A stretch of DNA of 64,000 nucleotides, from positions 62,001-126,000 of the forward strand of contig NZ_JAKNQL010000004.1 of assembly GCF_022662375.1 (NCBI RefSeq), given 5' to 3'. Source of the stretch: Pseudomonas sp. CROZ-RG-20F-R04-15. GTDB lineage: Bacteria > Pseudomonadota > Gammaproteobacteria > Pseudomonadales > Pseudomonadaceae. The position numbers were made by a program, and so were the translations under genes. This document shows positions 54,935-63,048 of the stretch, piece by piece. Numbering within the stretch: the first letter of the stretch is position 1; each line of letters opens with the position of its first letter. Below the pieces are notes generated by a model. That model ran no database searches. It was not told where the DNA came from and saw nothing but the letters and a program-made list of their open reading frames with translations.

Positions 54935-57346
54935 ATGAGCACCGAAAGTGCTTCGAGTCGGGGCCGTTTGCTACCGAGCCTGCTCGGCATTCTGCTTCTA
55001 CTGATGGGCCTGGCCATGTTGGCCGGTGGGGTCAAGCTGAGCATGCTCGGCGGCTCGCTGTACTACCTGCTGGCCGGTATCGGCATTGCGCTGAGCGGCA
55101 TCCTGTTGCTGATGCGTCGTCGCGCAGCGCTGGGCCTGTACGCCATCGTTCTGTTTGCCAGCACCGTTTGGGCGCTGTGGGAAGTCGGTCTGGACTGGTG
55201 GCAACTGGTGCCACGTCTGGCCCTGTGGTTTGTCCTCGGCTTCGTGATGCTGCTGCCGTGGTTCCGTCGTCCGCTGCTGCTTGACGGCCCGGCGCCGATG
55301 GGCACTCGCGGCCTGACCGTGGCCGTGGTGCTGGCCGGCCTCACCGCGCTGATCAGCCTGTTCACCCACCCGGGCGAAACCTTCGGCGAACTGGGTCGCG
55401 ACACCGCCGACACCACCAGCACCGCACCAGCGATGCCCGATGGCGACTGGCAGGCCTATGGCCGCACCGAATTCGGTGACCGTTACTCGCCGCTGAAGCA
55501 GATCACCCCGGCCAACGTCGGCAAGCTGCAAGAAGCCTGGCGCATCCAGACCGGCGACCTGCCGACGGCGGATGACCCGGTTGAGCTGACCAACGAAAAC
55601 ACCCCGCTGAAAGCCAACGGCATGATCTACGCCTGCACCGCGCACAGCAAAGTGTTGGCCCTGGACCCGGACACCGGCAAAGAACTGTGGCGCTTCGACC
55701 CACAGATCAAGAGCCCGGTCGGCTTCAAAGGCTTCGCCCACATGACTTGCCGTGGCGTGTCGTACTACGACGAAGCCGCTTACGCCAAAACTGAAAACGC
55801 AGCCTCGGCGGTGATTTCCGAAGCTGGCAAAGCCGTTGCCCAGGCTTGCCCGCGTCGTCTGTACCTGCCAACCGCTGATGCCCGCCTGATCGCCCTGAAC
55901 GCCGACACCGGCAAGATCTGCGAAGGCTTCGGCAAAAACGGTGTGGTTGACCTGACCCAAGGCATCGGCCCGTTCACCGCTGGCGGCTACTACTCCACCT
56001 CGCCGGCCGCGATTACTCGTGATCTGGTGATCATGGGCGGTCACGTTACCGACAACGAATCGACCAACGAGCCATCGGGCGTGATCCGCGCTTTCGATGT
56101 GCGCGACGGTCACCTCGTGTGGAACTGGGACAGCGACAAGCCAGACGCCACCGAGCCTTTGGCACCGGGCGAAACCTACAGCCGCAACTCGGCGAACATG
56201 TGGTCGCTGGCCAGTGTCGACGAAAAACTCGGCATGGTGTACCTGCCACTGGGCAACCAGACCCCAGACCAGTGGGGCGCAGATCGCACCCCGGGCGCCG
56301 AGAAATTCAGCGCCGGCGTCGTAGCCCTGGACCTGGCCACCGGTAAAGTGCGCTGGAACTACCAGTTCACCCACCACGACCTGTGGGACATGGACGTTGG
56401 CAGCCAGCCAACCCTGCTCGACATGAAAACCGCCGACGGCGTGAAACCTGCGCTGATCGCTCCGACCAAGCAGGGCAGCCTGTACGTCCTCGACCGTCGT
56501 GACGGCACGCCGATCATTCCGATCAAGGAAATCCCGGTACCGCAAGGCGCCGTCAAAGGCGACCACACCGCACCGACCCAGGCCCGTTCGGACCTCAACC
56601 TGCTGGCCCCGGAACTGACCGAAAAAGCCATGTGGGGCGCGAGCCCGTTCGACCAGATGCTGTGCCGCATCCAGTTCAAGGAACTGCGTTATGAAGGCCA
56701 GTACACCCCGCCGTCGGAACAGGGCAGCCTGATCTACCCGGGTAACGTCGGCGTGTTCAACTGGGGCGGCGTTTCGGTCGATCCGGTTCGTCAGATCCTG
56801 TTCACCAGCCCGAACTACATGGCCTTCGTGTCGAAAATGGTGCCACGCGAGCAAGTCGCCGCAGGCAGCAAACGCGAAAGCGAAACCGCGGGCGTGCAAC
56901 CGAACACCGGCGCGCCATACGCGGTGATCATGCACCCGTTCATGTCGCCACTCGGCGTACCGTGCCAGGCCCCGGCCTGGGGCTACGTTGCCGGTATCGA
57001 CCTGACCACCGGCAAAGTCGTGTGGAAACGCAAAAACGGCACCAGCCGCGACAGCTCGCCCATCCCGATCGGCTTCACCTTGGGCGTGCCTAGCATGGGC
57101 GGTTCGATGGTCACGGCCGGCGGCGTCGGCTTCCTCAGCGGCACCCTCGACCAGTACCTGCGCGCGTATGACGTGAACAGCGGTAAAGAGCTGTGGAAAT
57201 CGCGTCTGCCAGCGGGTGGTCAAGCGACTCCGATGACCTACACCGGCAAGGACGGCAAGCAATACGTGCTGCTGGTTGTCGGCGGTCACGGTTCGCTGGG
57301 CACCAAAATGGGCGATTACATCATTGCCTACAAACTGCCGGAATAA
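54935..57346 (+). CDS. gcd: PQQ-dependent membrane glucose dehydrogenase
   Basis: 803 residues. Five TM helices occupy residues 10-145 (LLGILLLLMGLAMLAGGVKL, YYLLAGIGIALSGILLLMRR, LALWFVLGFVMLLPWFRR, VAVVLAGLTALISLF). The periplasmic eight-bladed PQQ propeller follows with DWQAYGRTEFGDRYSPLKQI, KANGMIYACTAHSKVLALDP, HMTCRGVSYYDE, FTHHDLWDMDVGSQPTLLDM and GVFNWGGVSVDP. It oxidises glucose to gluconate and feeds ubiquinone. The family length (~800) agrees. The ATG at 54935 is preceded by GGAGAATCACACT. A strong terminator follows. Confidence 0.96.
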   Translation: MSTESASSRGRLLPSLLGILLLLMGLAMLAGGVKLSMLGGSLYYLLAGIGIALSGILLLMRRRAALGLYAIVLFASTVWALWEVGLDWWQLVPRLALWFVLGFVMLLPWFRRPLLLDGPAPMGTRGLTVAVVLAGLTALISLFTHPGETFGELGRDTADTTSTAPAMPDGDWQAYGRTEFGDRYSPLKQITPANVGKLQEAWRIQTGDLPTADDPVELTNENTPLKANGMIYACTAHSKVLALDPDTGKELWRFDPQIKSPVGFKGFAHMTCRGVSYYDEAAYAKTENAASAVISEAGKAVAQACPRRLYLPTADARLIALNADTGKICEGFGKNGVVDLTQGIGPFTAGGYYSTSPAAITRDLVIMGGHVTDNESTNEPSGVIRAFDVRDGHLVWNWDSDKPDATEPLAPGETYSRNSANMWSLASVDEKLGMVYLPLGNQTPDQWGADRTPGAEKFSAGVVALDLATGKVRWNYQFTHHDLWDMDVGSQPTLLDMKTADGVKPALIAPTKQGSLYVLDRRDGTPIIPIKEIPVPQGAVKGDHTAPTQARSDLNLLAPELTEKAMWGASPFDQMLCRIQFKELRYEGQYTPPSEQGSLIYPGNVGVFNWGGVSVDPVRQILFTSPNYMAFVSKMVPREQVAAGSKRESETAGVQPNTGAPYAVIMHPFMSPLGVPCQAPAWGYVAGIDLTTGKVVWKRKNGTSRDSSPIPIGFTLGVPSMGGSMVTAGGVGFLSGTLDQYLRAYDVNSGKELWKSRLPAGGQATPMTYTGKDGKQYVLLVVGGHGSLGTKMGDYIIAYKLPE

Positions 57347-57365
57347 GCTTTAACGGCGGTAAATG

Positions 57366-57401
57366 AAAGGCGATGCCCCGTGAGGGACATCGCCTTTTTT
57401 T
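57366..57401 (+). terminator. Rho-independent terminator of gcd
   Basis: AAAGGCGATG pairs with CATCGCCTTT around a loop of about 12 nt and is followed by seven T residues. Confidence 0.93.
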
Positions 57402-57433
57402 GTGCACACTCATTTTGAATCCACCGGAGAACC

Positions 57434-57526
57434 CTGTGGGAGCGAGCTTGCTCGCGAAGGCGTCAGCACATTCAACATCTACGGTGCCTGACACACCGCT
57501 TTCGCGAGCAAGCTCGCTCCCACAGG
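57434..57526. repeat. REPIN after gcd
   Basis: CTGTGGGAGCGAGCTTGCTC begins the element and the inverted partner CGCGAGCAAGCTCGCTCCCA then CAG ends it; the spacer contains CATTCAACATCTACGGTGCC. Confidence 0.9.
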
Positions 57527-57676
57527 TTGAAAAGTGTTTATCTGTGGGAAATGTGTTCGTCCTACAGACGTTGAAAGTGGCGCGGAGTTTTCCGACAAGT
57601 CGCGTCGGTTGTGCCTCGGAAATCGGCTGGATAGGCTCGGGGGGTCGCTGCAAATTCAGCGAACGGGCGTCGCGGC

Positions 57677-57815
57677 CCGATAACTGATGCATAATCGCCA
57701 ACCTGACGGCACCTCGGTGCCCGTTGTTTGTGTCATGGCGGCTGTGCGCGGGATACCGTCCTTGGAGGTATGCCGATTTCTCAGTTATCGGTCCGCGAAC
57801 CCGCGTACAGCTGCC
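57677..57815 (+). ncRNA. Possible structured leader RNA upstream of the DUF6124 gene
   Basis: Several pairings cover the segment before the gene. CCGATAACTGA (57677-57687) is the exact complement of TCAGTTATCGG (57781-57791). GGCACC-TC-GGTGCC (57708-57721) is a tight hairpin. GGCGGCTGT (57737-57745) pairs with ACAGCTGCC (57807-57815) with one mismatch or wobble. ATACC and GGTAT flank GTCCTTGGA. The first and third pairings cross, so they are either a pseudoknot or alternatives. From memory, similar sequence precedes related small genes in other pseudomonads. Role unproved. Confidence 0.45.
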
Positions 57816-57875
57816 ACCTCAGATTGCGTCGCGGCAATGGAAGGCAGCTCCACTTTCACCAACTGAGTATTCATC

Positions 57876-58250
57876 ATGAAAAAGCCAACACCCAATCCGC
57901 CAGAAACCGACGACACCTCGCCCTACGAATCCCCCGATTCGAAGAAATTCCACGAAGCCGCCGAACGCGCCCTCGACCACTACCTCAAACCCAACGCCTT
58001 AACCCTGCGCTTCCACAAACCCAGCACCATGTTCCAGGTCGCGCCGGAACAGGACAGCGAAAGCCTGCTGGTCCACGCTTGCGAATCCCTGGCACAAGCC
58101 AGCCTCATGACCAGCGACATCGCCGCCTACATCGACCTGCCGCAACGGCGAACGATTCTGGCGATACAGCAAATCATCATGCTTGCTGAACTGGCCGTGA
58201 ATCGCGTGCTGGATAACCACGAAATATCCCAACCTCCCGCACACAACTAA
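57876..58250 (+). CDS. DUF6124/DUF3077-family protein
   Basis: 124 residues: KKPTPNPPETDDTSPYESPD followed by SKKFHEAAERALDHYLKP, a central HACESLAQASLMTSDIAAYI and a helix QRRTILAIQQIIMLAELAVN. This pattern belongs to a small family found widely in Pseudomonas, without known function. It is soluble and mostly helical. It is a single gene between two REPINs, with a possibly structured leader of about 200 nt upstream. Confidence 0.75.
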   Translation: MKKPTPNPPETDDTSPYESPDSKKFHEAAERALDHYLKPNALTLRFHKPSTMFQVAPEQDSESLLVHACESLAQASLMTSDIAAYIDLPQRRTILAIQQIIMLAELAVNRVLDNHEISQPPAHN

Positions 58251-58253
58251 CCC

Positions 58254-58344
58254 CTGTGGGAGCGAGCCTGCTCGCGAAGGCGTCAGCCCATTCAGCAGTT
58301 GTGGTGAATGACCCTCCGCTATCGCGAGCAGGCTTGCTCCCACG
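58254..58344. repeat. REPIN after the DUF6124 gene
   Basis: TGTGGGAGCGAGCCTGCTCG is the first REP; the second, GCGAGCAGGCTTGCTCCCAC, carries one change in the stem. The spacer is about 50 bp. From here to 58561 no gene is visible. Confidence 0.88.
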
Positions 58345-58561
58345 GTTGAATTGAGCGCATTCAAATGGAAATGGTCGGCTGTCAGGCCGCCTTCGCGACC
58401 AGGCCCACCCCGCAGCGGGTCACCTCTCGTAACCTATATAACGCTTCTTAATAGGGCATGATCGCGAACAGGCATAAAAACCTGTCAGATGTGACAGTTA
58501 ACGGTTTATGCCGTTTCTTCCAGACTTCCTTCTCCAACCCAGTCAGTCAAGGAAGCACCCC

Positions 58562-59014
58562 ATGACAAATCCAAAAGCATCCCCAGCGGTCTTCGCAGTC
58601 GGTTCACTTACCATTGATGTGAAAGGCACCATTGGCGGTACATATTTAGACCTGACCAGCTATACGGCGACCGCCTCATCGGTGTCTTTCAATCCGTTAG
58701 GGGGTTACGACTTTTCCTTCCGGGAAAACGATGGCTTGTCGAGCAAACGAACCCTGTCCATCTCGCTTCGCGACCTGCTGATTCCATCCCCGCCTGGCTA
58801 CTCTGAAAGTGTCGTTACAGAACGGGGCATCCTGATTTATGAATATGAAATGAAGTCCTCTTCAGCTATCGCGGTCACTCAACCAAACCCCAACCTATAC
58901 CGATATGCCTTCAACGATTTCAAACTTTCCGGCAAGGCACGCCACACGGATGACACACGTGAACTCACCTGTAACGGGTTCTTTCTGCTGCAGGAACTGA
59001 CGTGGCCTTTGTAA
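58562..59014 (+). CDS. Hypothetical protein, unrecognised
   Basis: 150 residues starting MTNPKASPAVFAVGSLTIDV. AAGGA lies 10 nt upstream of the ATG. It has no signal peptide or TM helix. The composition suggests a beta-sandwich (short alternating strands: SLTIDVKGTIGG, ASSVSFNPLGGYDFSFREND, KRTLSISLRDLLI). The codon use is less G+C-biased than that of its neighbours. No family is recognised and no partner gene is adjacent. It may be an accessory acquisition in the repeat-rich gap between gcd and lon. Confidence 0.6.
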   Translation: MTNPKASPAVFAVGSLTIDVKGTIGGTYLDLTSYTATASSVSFNPLGGYDFSFRENDGLSSKRTLSISLRDLLIPSPPGYSESVVTERGILIYEYEMKSSSAIAVTQPNPNLYRYAFNDFKLSGKARHTDDTRELTCNGFFLLQELTWPL

Positions 59015-59099
59015 CGATCTTGGTCGGGACCGAGGTCTGTTGTGAAAGTGTGCCAACCTGAATGTCAGCCCCAATGCAGACCGTGAAAAAAATCAAAAG

Positions 59100-59243
59100 C
59101 CCCTCACCCTAACCCTCTCCCGGAGGGAGAGGGGACTGATCGAGTTGTTTGATAGACGTACGCCGACTTGTGATACCGAGTCGAACTCAGATTCTGAAAA
59201 CCAAAAATCGGCGCCCTCTCCCTCGCGAGAGGGCAGGGATGAG
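59100..59243. repeat. Composite intergenic repeat, copy 4
   Basis: The left arm CCCCTCACCCTAACCCTCTC then CCGGAGGGAGAGGGGACTGA matches the complement of the right arm of copies 2 and 5. The core includes TACGCCGACTTGTGATACCG then AGTCGAACTCAGATTC. The right end is a degenerate CCCTCTCCCTCGCGAGAGGG. This copy is therefore in the opposite overall orientation. Confidence 0.7.
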
Positions 59244-59285
59244 AAACAAACCCAACGCAAATCAAAAGCCGCCCCGCGCTCTTAA

Positions 59286-59530
59286 CCACTCAAAAGGCCG
59301 AGTGCCAACTCGCCTGCTCTTGATCTGTGCTCCTCACCACTCAATAGGCCGAGTGCCAGCTCGCCTGCTCTTGATCTGTGCTCCTCACCACTCAATAGGC
59401 CGAGTGTCAGCTCGCCTGCTCTTGATCTGTGCTCCTCACCACTCAATAGGCCGAGTGTCAGCTCGCCTGCTCTTGATCTGTGCTCCTCACCACTCAATAG
59501 GCCGAGTGCCAGCTCGCCTGCTTTTGATCT
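59286..59530. repeat. 51-bp tandem repeat, 4 full copies and a partial fifth
   Basis: Units start at 59286, 59337, 59388, 59439 and 59490, each beginning CCACTCAATAGGCCGAGTG (first unit CCACTCAAAAGGCCGAGTG) and ending TTGATCTGTGCTCCTCA. The last unit breaks into TTGATCTTGATCTTGATC. Because 51 is divisible by three, both strands stay open and give 17-residue repeats (minus strand: SRAGELALGLLSGEEHR), but no RBS or conserved start supports a protein. Confidence 0.9.
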
Positions 59531-59850
59531 TGATCTTGATCCACGGGCGACGTCGGAAGGCTGAGTGGAGGGATTGATCCGGGCGTGGGAGCGCAGCGAC
59601 CGTTTGGCGCAGCCAAACACAGCGAGAGGAGGTGCAGCGAAGCAAACCGTAGGCGCTGCGCCCGGATCGATCCCGCAGCGAAGGAACCCCGAGCCCCAGC
59701 GAGCGGGCCGCACGCAGGAGCAAGCCTTTTTGGTTACTTTTTCGGCGTCTGGAAAAAGTGACCCGCCGTAAGGGCGGAACCCTAAGCCGCCATCACCGAA
59801 AAAACGGATATACACACCAACCCCCACCAACATGGTCGGCCCAAAGGCCG
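59531..59850. repeat. Long intergenic repeat typical of fluorescent pseudomonads
   Basis: It contains GCGCAGCCAAACACAGCGAG, AGGAGGTGCAGCGAAGCAAA, GGAGCAAGCCTTTTTGGTTA and GTGACCCGCCGTAAGGGCGG. I recognise this from many intergenic positions in fluorescent pseudomonads, where it is often mis-annotated as a protein on the minus strand. The minus-strand frame (59282-59938) spans both this and the tandem array. Up to the lon start at 59971 nothing else is seen. Confidence 0.65.
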
Positions 59851-59970
59851 CCAAGCCCAAAGCGTGAACCCTGTCAAAACCCTGAACACACAAGCAGAAA
59901 CATCCCCTCCCATTGAAACCACCCAAACCCTGCCCCATCTAAGACCCATACCCCATTGCGCAGGTGCCCC

Positions 59971-62388
59971 ATGAGCGACCAGCAAGAATTCCCGGAAAAC
60001 CCCGACGACTACAGCGAAGCCGAACACATCGAACACACCTCCAGCGGCAAAGGCCTCGCCCTGCCCGGCCAGAACCTGCCGGACAAGGTCTACATCATCC
60101 CGATCCACAACCGCCCGTTCTTCCCGGCCCAAGTCCTGCCGGTCATCGTCAACGAAGAACCCTGGGCCGAAACCCTCGAACTGGTCAGCAAATCCGAACA
60201 CCACTCCCTGGCCCTGTTCTTCATGGACACGCCCCAGGAAGACCCGCGCCACTTCGACACCGGCGCCCTCCCCGAATACGGCACCCTGGTCAAAGTCCAC
60301 CACGCCAGCCGCGAGAACGGCAAACTGCAATTCGTCGCCCAAGGCCTCAGCCGCGTGCGCATCAAAACCTGGCTGAAACACCACCGCCCACCGTACCTGG
60401 TCGAAGTCGAATACCCGCACCAGCCCACCGAGCCGACCGACGAGGTCAAGGCATACGGCATGGCGCTGATCAACGCGATCAAAGAACTGCTGCCGCTCAA
60501 CCCGCTGTACAGCGAAGAACTGAAAAACTACCTCAACCGCTTCAGCCCCAACGATCCATCGCCGCTGACCGACTTCGCCGCCGCCCTGACCTCTGCTACC
60601 GGCCCCGAACTGCAAGGTGTGCTCGATTGCGTGCCGATGCTCAAGCGCATGGAAAAAGTCCTGCCGATGCTGCGCAAGGAAGTCGAAGTCGCGCGCCTGC
60701 AAAAAGAGATCTCGGCGGAAGTTAACCGCAAGATCGGCGAGCATCAGCGCGAGTTCTTCCTCAAGGAACAACTCAAGGTCATCCAGCAGGAACTCGGCCT
60801 GACCAAAGACGACCGCAGCGCCGACCTTGAACAGTTCGAACAGCGCCTCGAAGGCAAAGTCCTGCCGGCGCAGGTGCAGAAACGCCTCGAAGAAGAAATG
60901 AACAAACTGTCGATCCTCGAGACCGGCTCGCCGGAATACGCGGTGACTCGCAACTACCTCGACTGGGCGACCTCGGTGCCGTGGGGCGTCTACGGCGACG
61001 ACAAACTCGACCTCAAGCACGCGCGCAAAGTCCTCGACAAACACCACGCTGGCCTCGATGACATCAAGGATCGCATCCTCGAATTCCTCGCTGTCGGTGC
61101 TTATAAAGGCGAAATCAGCGGTTCCATCGTGCTGCTGGTCGGCCCGCCGGGCGTGGGTAAAACCAGCGTCGGCAAATCCATCGCCGAATCCCTCGGCCGG
61201 CCGTTCTACCGTTTCAGCCTCGGCGGTATGCGCGACGAAGCCGAGATCAAGGGTCATCGCCGCACCTACATCGGCGCGCAGCCGGGCAAACTGGTGCAGG
61301 CGTTGAAAGATGTCGAAGTGATGAACCCGGTGATCATGCTCGACGAGATCGACAAAATGGGCCAAAGCTACCAGGGCGACCCGGCCTCGGCGCTGCTGGA
61401 AACCCTCGACCCGGAGCAGAACGTCGAATTCCTCGACCACTATCTGGATCTGCGCATGGACTTGTCGAAAGTCCTGTTCGTCTGCACCGCAAACACCCTC
61501 GATTCGATCCCCGGCCCGTTGCTCGACCGCATGGAAGTAATTCGCCTGTCGGGCTATATCACCGAAGAAAAAGTCGCCATCGCCAAGCGTCACCTGTGGC
61601 CGAAACTGCTGGAAAAGGCCGGCGTGTCCAAGGGCAGCCTGAGCATCAGCGACAGCGCGCTCAAAGCCTTGATCGACGGTTATGCCCGCGAAGCCGGCGT
61701 GCGCCAGCTGGAAAAGCAAATGGGCAAACTGGTGCGCAAAGCGGTGATGAAGCTGATCGACGATCCGAAAGCAGTGATCAAACTCGGGCCGAAAGACCTC
61801 GAAGCGTCACTGGGTCACCCGGTGTTCCGCAACGAGCAAGTGCTGTCCGGCACCGGCGTGATTACCGGCTTGGCCTGGACCAGCATGGGCGGCGCCACGT
61901 TGCCGATCGAAGCGACGCGGATTCACACGCTCAATCGCGGCTTCAAACTCACCGGGCAACTCGGTGATGTGATGAAGGAATCGGCGGAGATCGCCTACAG
62001 CTACGTCAGCTCGCACCTGAAACAGTTCGGCGGTGACGCCAAGTTCTTCGACGAAGCCTTTGTCCACTTGCATGTGCCGGAAGGCGCGACACCGAAGGAC
62101 GGCCCGAGCGCCGGCGTGACCATGGCCAGCGCCCTGCTCTCGCTTGCGCGTAATCAGCCGCCGAAAAAAGGCGTGGCGATGACCGGCGAACTGACGCTGA
62201 CCGGGCACGTGCTGCCGATTGGCGGCGTGCGCGAGAAGGTGATTGCGGCAAGAAGGCAGAAGATTTTCGAGCTGATTCTGCCGGAACCGAATCGGGGGAA
62301 TTTTGAGGAACTTCCGGATTATTTGAAGGAAGGGATTACCGTGCATTTCGCGAAGAAATTTGCCGATGTGGCGAAGGTACTTTTCTGA
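59971..62388 (+). CDS. lon: ATP-dependent Lon protease, second type (AsrA-like)
   Basis: 805 residues. The N-terminal LON substrate domain covers residues 35-235 (VYIIPIHNRPFFPAQVLPVI), followed by a coiled helical part (EHQREFFLKEQLKVIQQELG). The AAA+ module has Walker A GPPGVGKTS and Walker B VIMLDEIDKMG. The C-terminal protease has the catalytic Ser in PKDGPSAGVTMASALL and Lys in GGVREKVIAARRQK. It differs from the clpX-linked Lon in its acidic N-terminus (NPDDYSEAEHIEHTSSG). It degrades misfolded and regulatory proteins; P. aeruginosa AsrA is a related second Lon. It is followed by icp. Confidence 0.93.
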   Translation: MSDQQEFPENPDDYSEAEHIEHTSSGKGLALPGQNLPDKVYIIPIHNRPFFPAQVLPVIVNEEPWAETLELVSKSEHHSLALFFMDTPQEDPRHFDTGALPEYGTLVKVHHASRENGKLQFVAQGLSRVRIKTWLKHHRPPYLVEVEYPHQPTEPTDEVKAYGMALINAIKELLPLNPLYSEELKNYLNRFSPNDPSPLTDFAAALTSATGPELQGVLDCVPMLKRMEKVLPMLRKEVEVARLQKEISAEVNRKIGEHQREFFLKEQLKVIQQELGLTKDDRSADLEQFEQRLEGKVLPAQVQKRLEEEMNKLSILETGSPEYAVTRNYLDWATSVPWGVYGDDKLDLKHARKVLDKHHAGLDDIKDRILEFLAVGAYKGEISGSIVLLVGPPGVGKTSVGKSIAESLGRPFYRFSLGGMRDEAEIKGHRRTYIGAQPGKLVQALKDVEVMNPVIMLDEIDKMGQSYQGDPASALLETLDPEQNVEFLDHYLDLRMDLSKVLFVCTANTLDSIPGPLLDRMEVIRLSGYITEEKVAIAKRHLWPKLLEKAGVSKGSLSISDSALKALIDGYAREAGVRQLEKQMGKLVRKAVMKLIDDPKAVIKLGPKDLEASLGHPVFRNEQVLSGTGVITGLAWTSMGGATLPIEATRIHTLNRGFKLTGQLGDVMKESAEIAYSYVSSHLKQFGGDAKFFDEAFVHLHVPEGATPKDGPSAGVTMASALLSLARNQPPKKGVAMTGELTLTGHVLPIGGVREKVIAARRQKIFELILPEPNRGNFEELPDYLKEGITVHFAKKFADVAKVLF

Positions 62389-62402
62389 CCGGTAGCCCGT
62401 AG

Positions 62403-62578
62403 CCCCTCACCCCAGCCCTCTCCCCCAGGAGAGGGAGCCGACCGAGAGATATTGCAGAGTTACGCCGACCTGAAAGTCCGTCGCTGAATCCATAATCGAC
62501 TCGGTCTTTCAGGTCGATGCATGACAGAAGACACCTCGGTCAGTCCCCTCTCCCTCTGGGAGAGGGCTAGGGTGAGGG
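62403..62578. repeat. Composite intergenic repeat, copy 5 (core inverted relative to copy 2)
   Basis: The left arm is CCCCTCACCCCAGCCCTCTC then AGCCGACCGAGAG, and the right arm is GGTCAGTCCCCTCTCCCTCT then GGGAGAGGGCTAGGGTGAGG, both oriented as in copy 2. The core at 62482-62517, CGCTGAATCCATAATCGACT then CGGTCTTTCAGGTCGA, is the reverse complement of the copy 2 core. Confidence 0.85.
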
Positions 62579-62653
62579 CTTGGCATTGTCACACTTTGTC
62601 TCATCTTCAGTTATGCTCGCCGTTCGTCGTGAACGCCCGGAGCCGCTGACCTT

Positions 62654-63046
62654 ATGTCCCCCACTCGCCTGTTTCTCCCCCTCGCCCTCTCGCTGCTGGC
62701 CGCGTGCGCCACGCAACCGAAACACAACGTGACCGTGGAAAAACAAAGCGAATGCCCCGTACGGCTCACCAACGGGCAAAACCTCATCATTATGCTGCCT
62801 AGCAACCCGACCACTGGTTATCGCTGGGCCATTCAGGATTCCGCTGGCGGCGTATTGCGCGCGCTCAGCCCCGAGGTCTACAGCAATCCGGAAGATGCCG
62901 GAGTCGTCGGCGCTGCGGGCCTGTCGACCTGGCGCTTCCAGGCCTTCGCCCCCGGCACCGGGCGTCTGCGCCTGACCTCGCAACAACCATGGGCGCCGGA
63001 AGTGTTGCCAGTGGAAACCTTTGACTGCGCCATTTCGGTGAACTGA
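62654..63046 (+). CDS. Chagasin-family inhibitor of cysteine peptidases (I42), lipoprotein
   Basis: 130 residues. The lipoprotein signal MSPTRLFLPLALSLLAAC has lipobox LAAC (Cys18). The chagasin loops are visible: NPTTGYRW (loop 2), GAAGLSTWRF (loop 4 variant) and TSQQPWAP (in place of RPW). Family members inhibit papain-type peptidases. As a lipoprotein it is in the periplasm or on the outer membrane. It lies directly between lon-2 and the yhhN gene, an arrangement I also recall in P. aeruginosa after asrA. Confidence 0.82.
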   Translation: MSPTRLFLPLALSLLAACATQPKHNVTVEKQSECPVRLTNGQNLIIMLPSNPTTGYRWAIQDSAGGVLRALSPEVYSNPEDAGVVGAAGLSTWRFQAFAPGTGRLRLTSQQPWAPEVLPVETFDCAISVN

Positions 63047-63048
63047 TC

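Noticed and set aside
54998..57289. 763-codon open frame on the minus strand opposite gcd
   Set aside because: High-GC shadow of the glucose dehydrogenase gene; low-complexity product rich in Gly, Ala, His and Val.
59286..59530. CRISPR array
   Set aside because: The 51-bp units are contiguous and nearly identical without unique spacers, and no cas gene is near.
59282..59938. 218-codon minus-strand protein across the tandem array and long repeat
   Set aside because: It is explained by a 51-bp period divisible by three and by a non-coding dispersed repeat; no RBS.
59782..61719. 645-codon open frame on the minus strand opposite lon
   Set aside because: Antisense shadow of lon; composition dominated by Phe, Val, Asp and Gly as expected from reversed codons.
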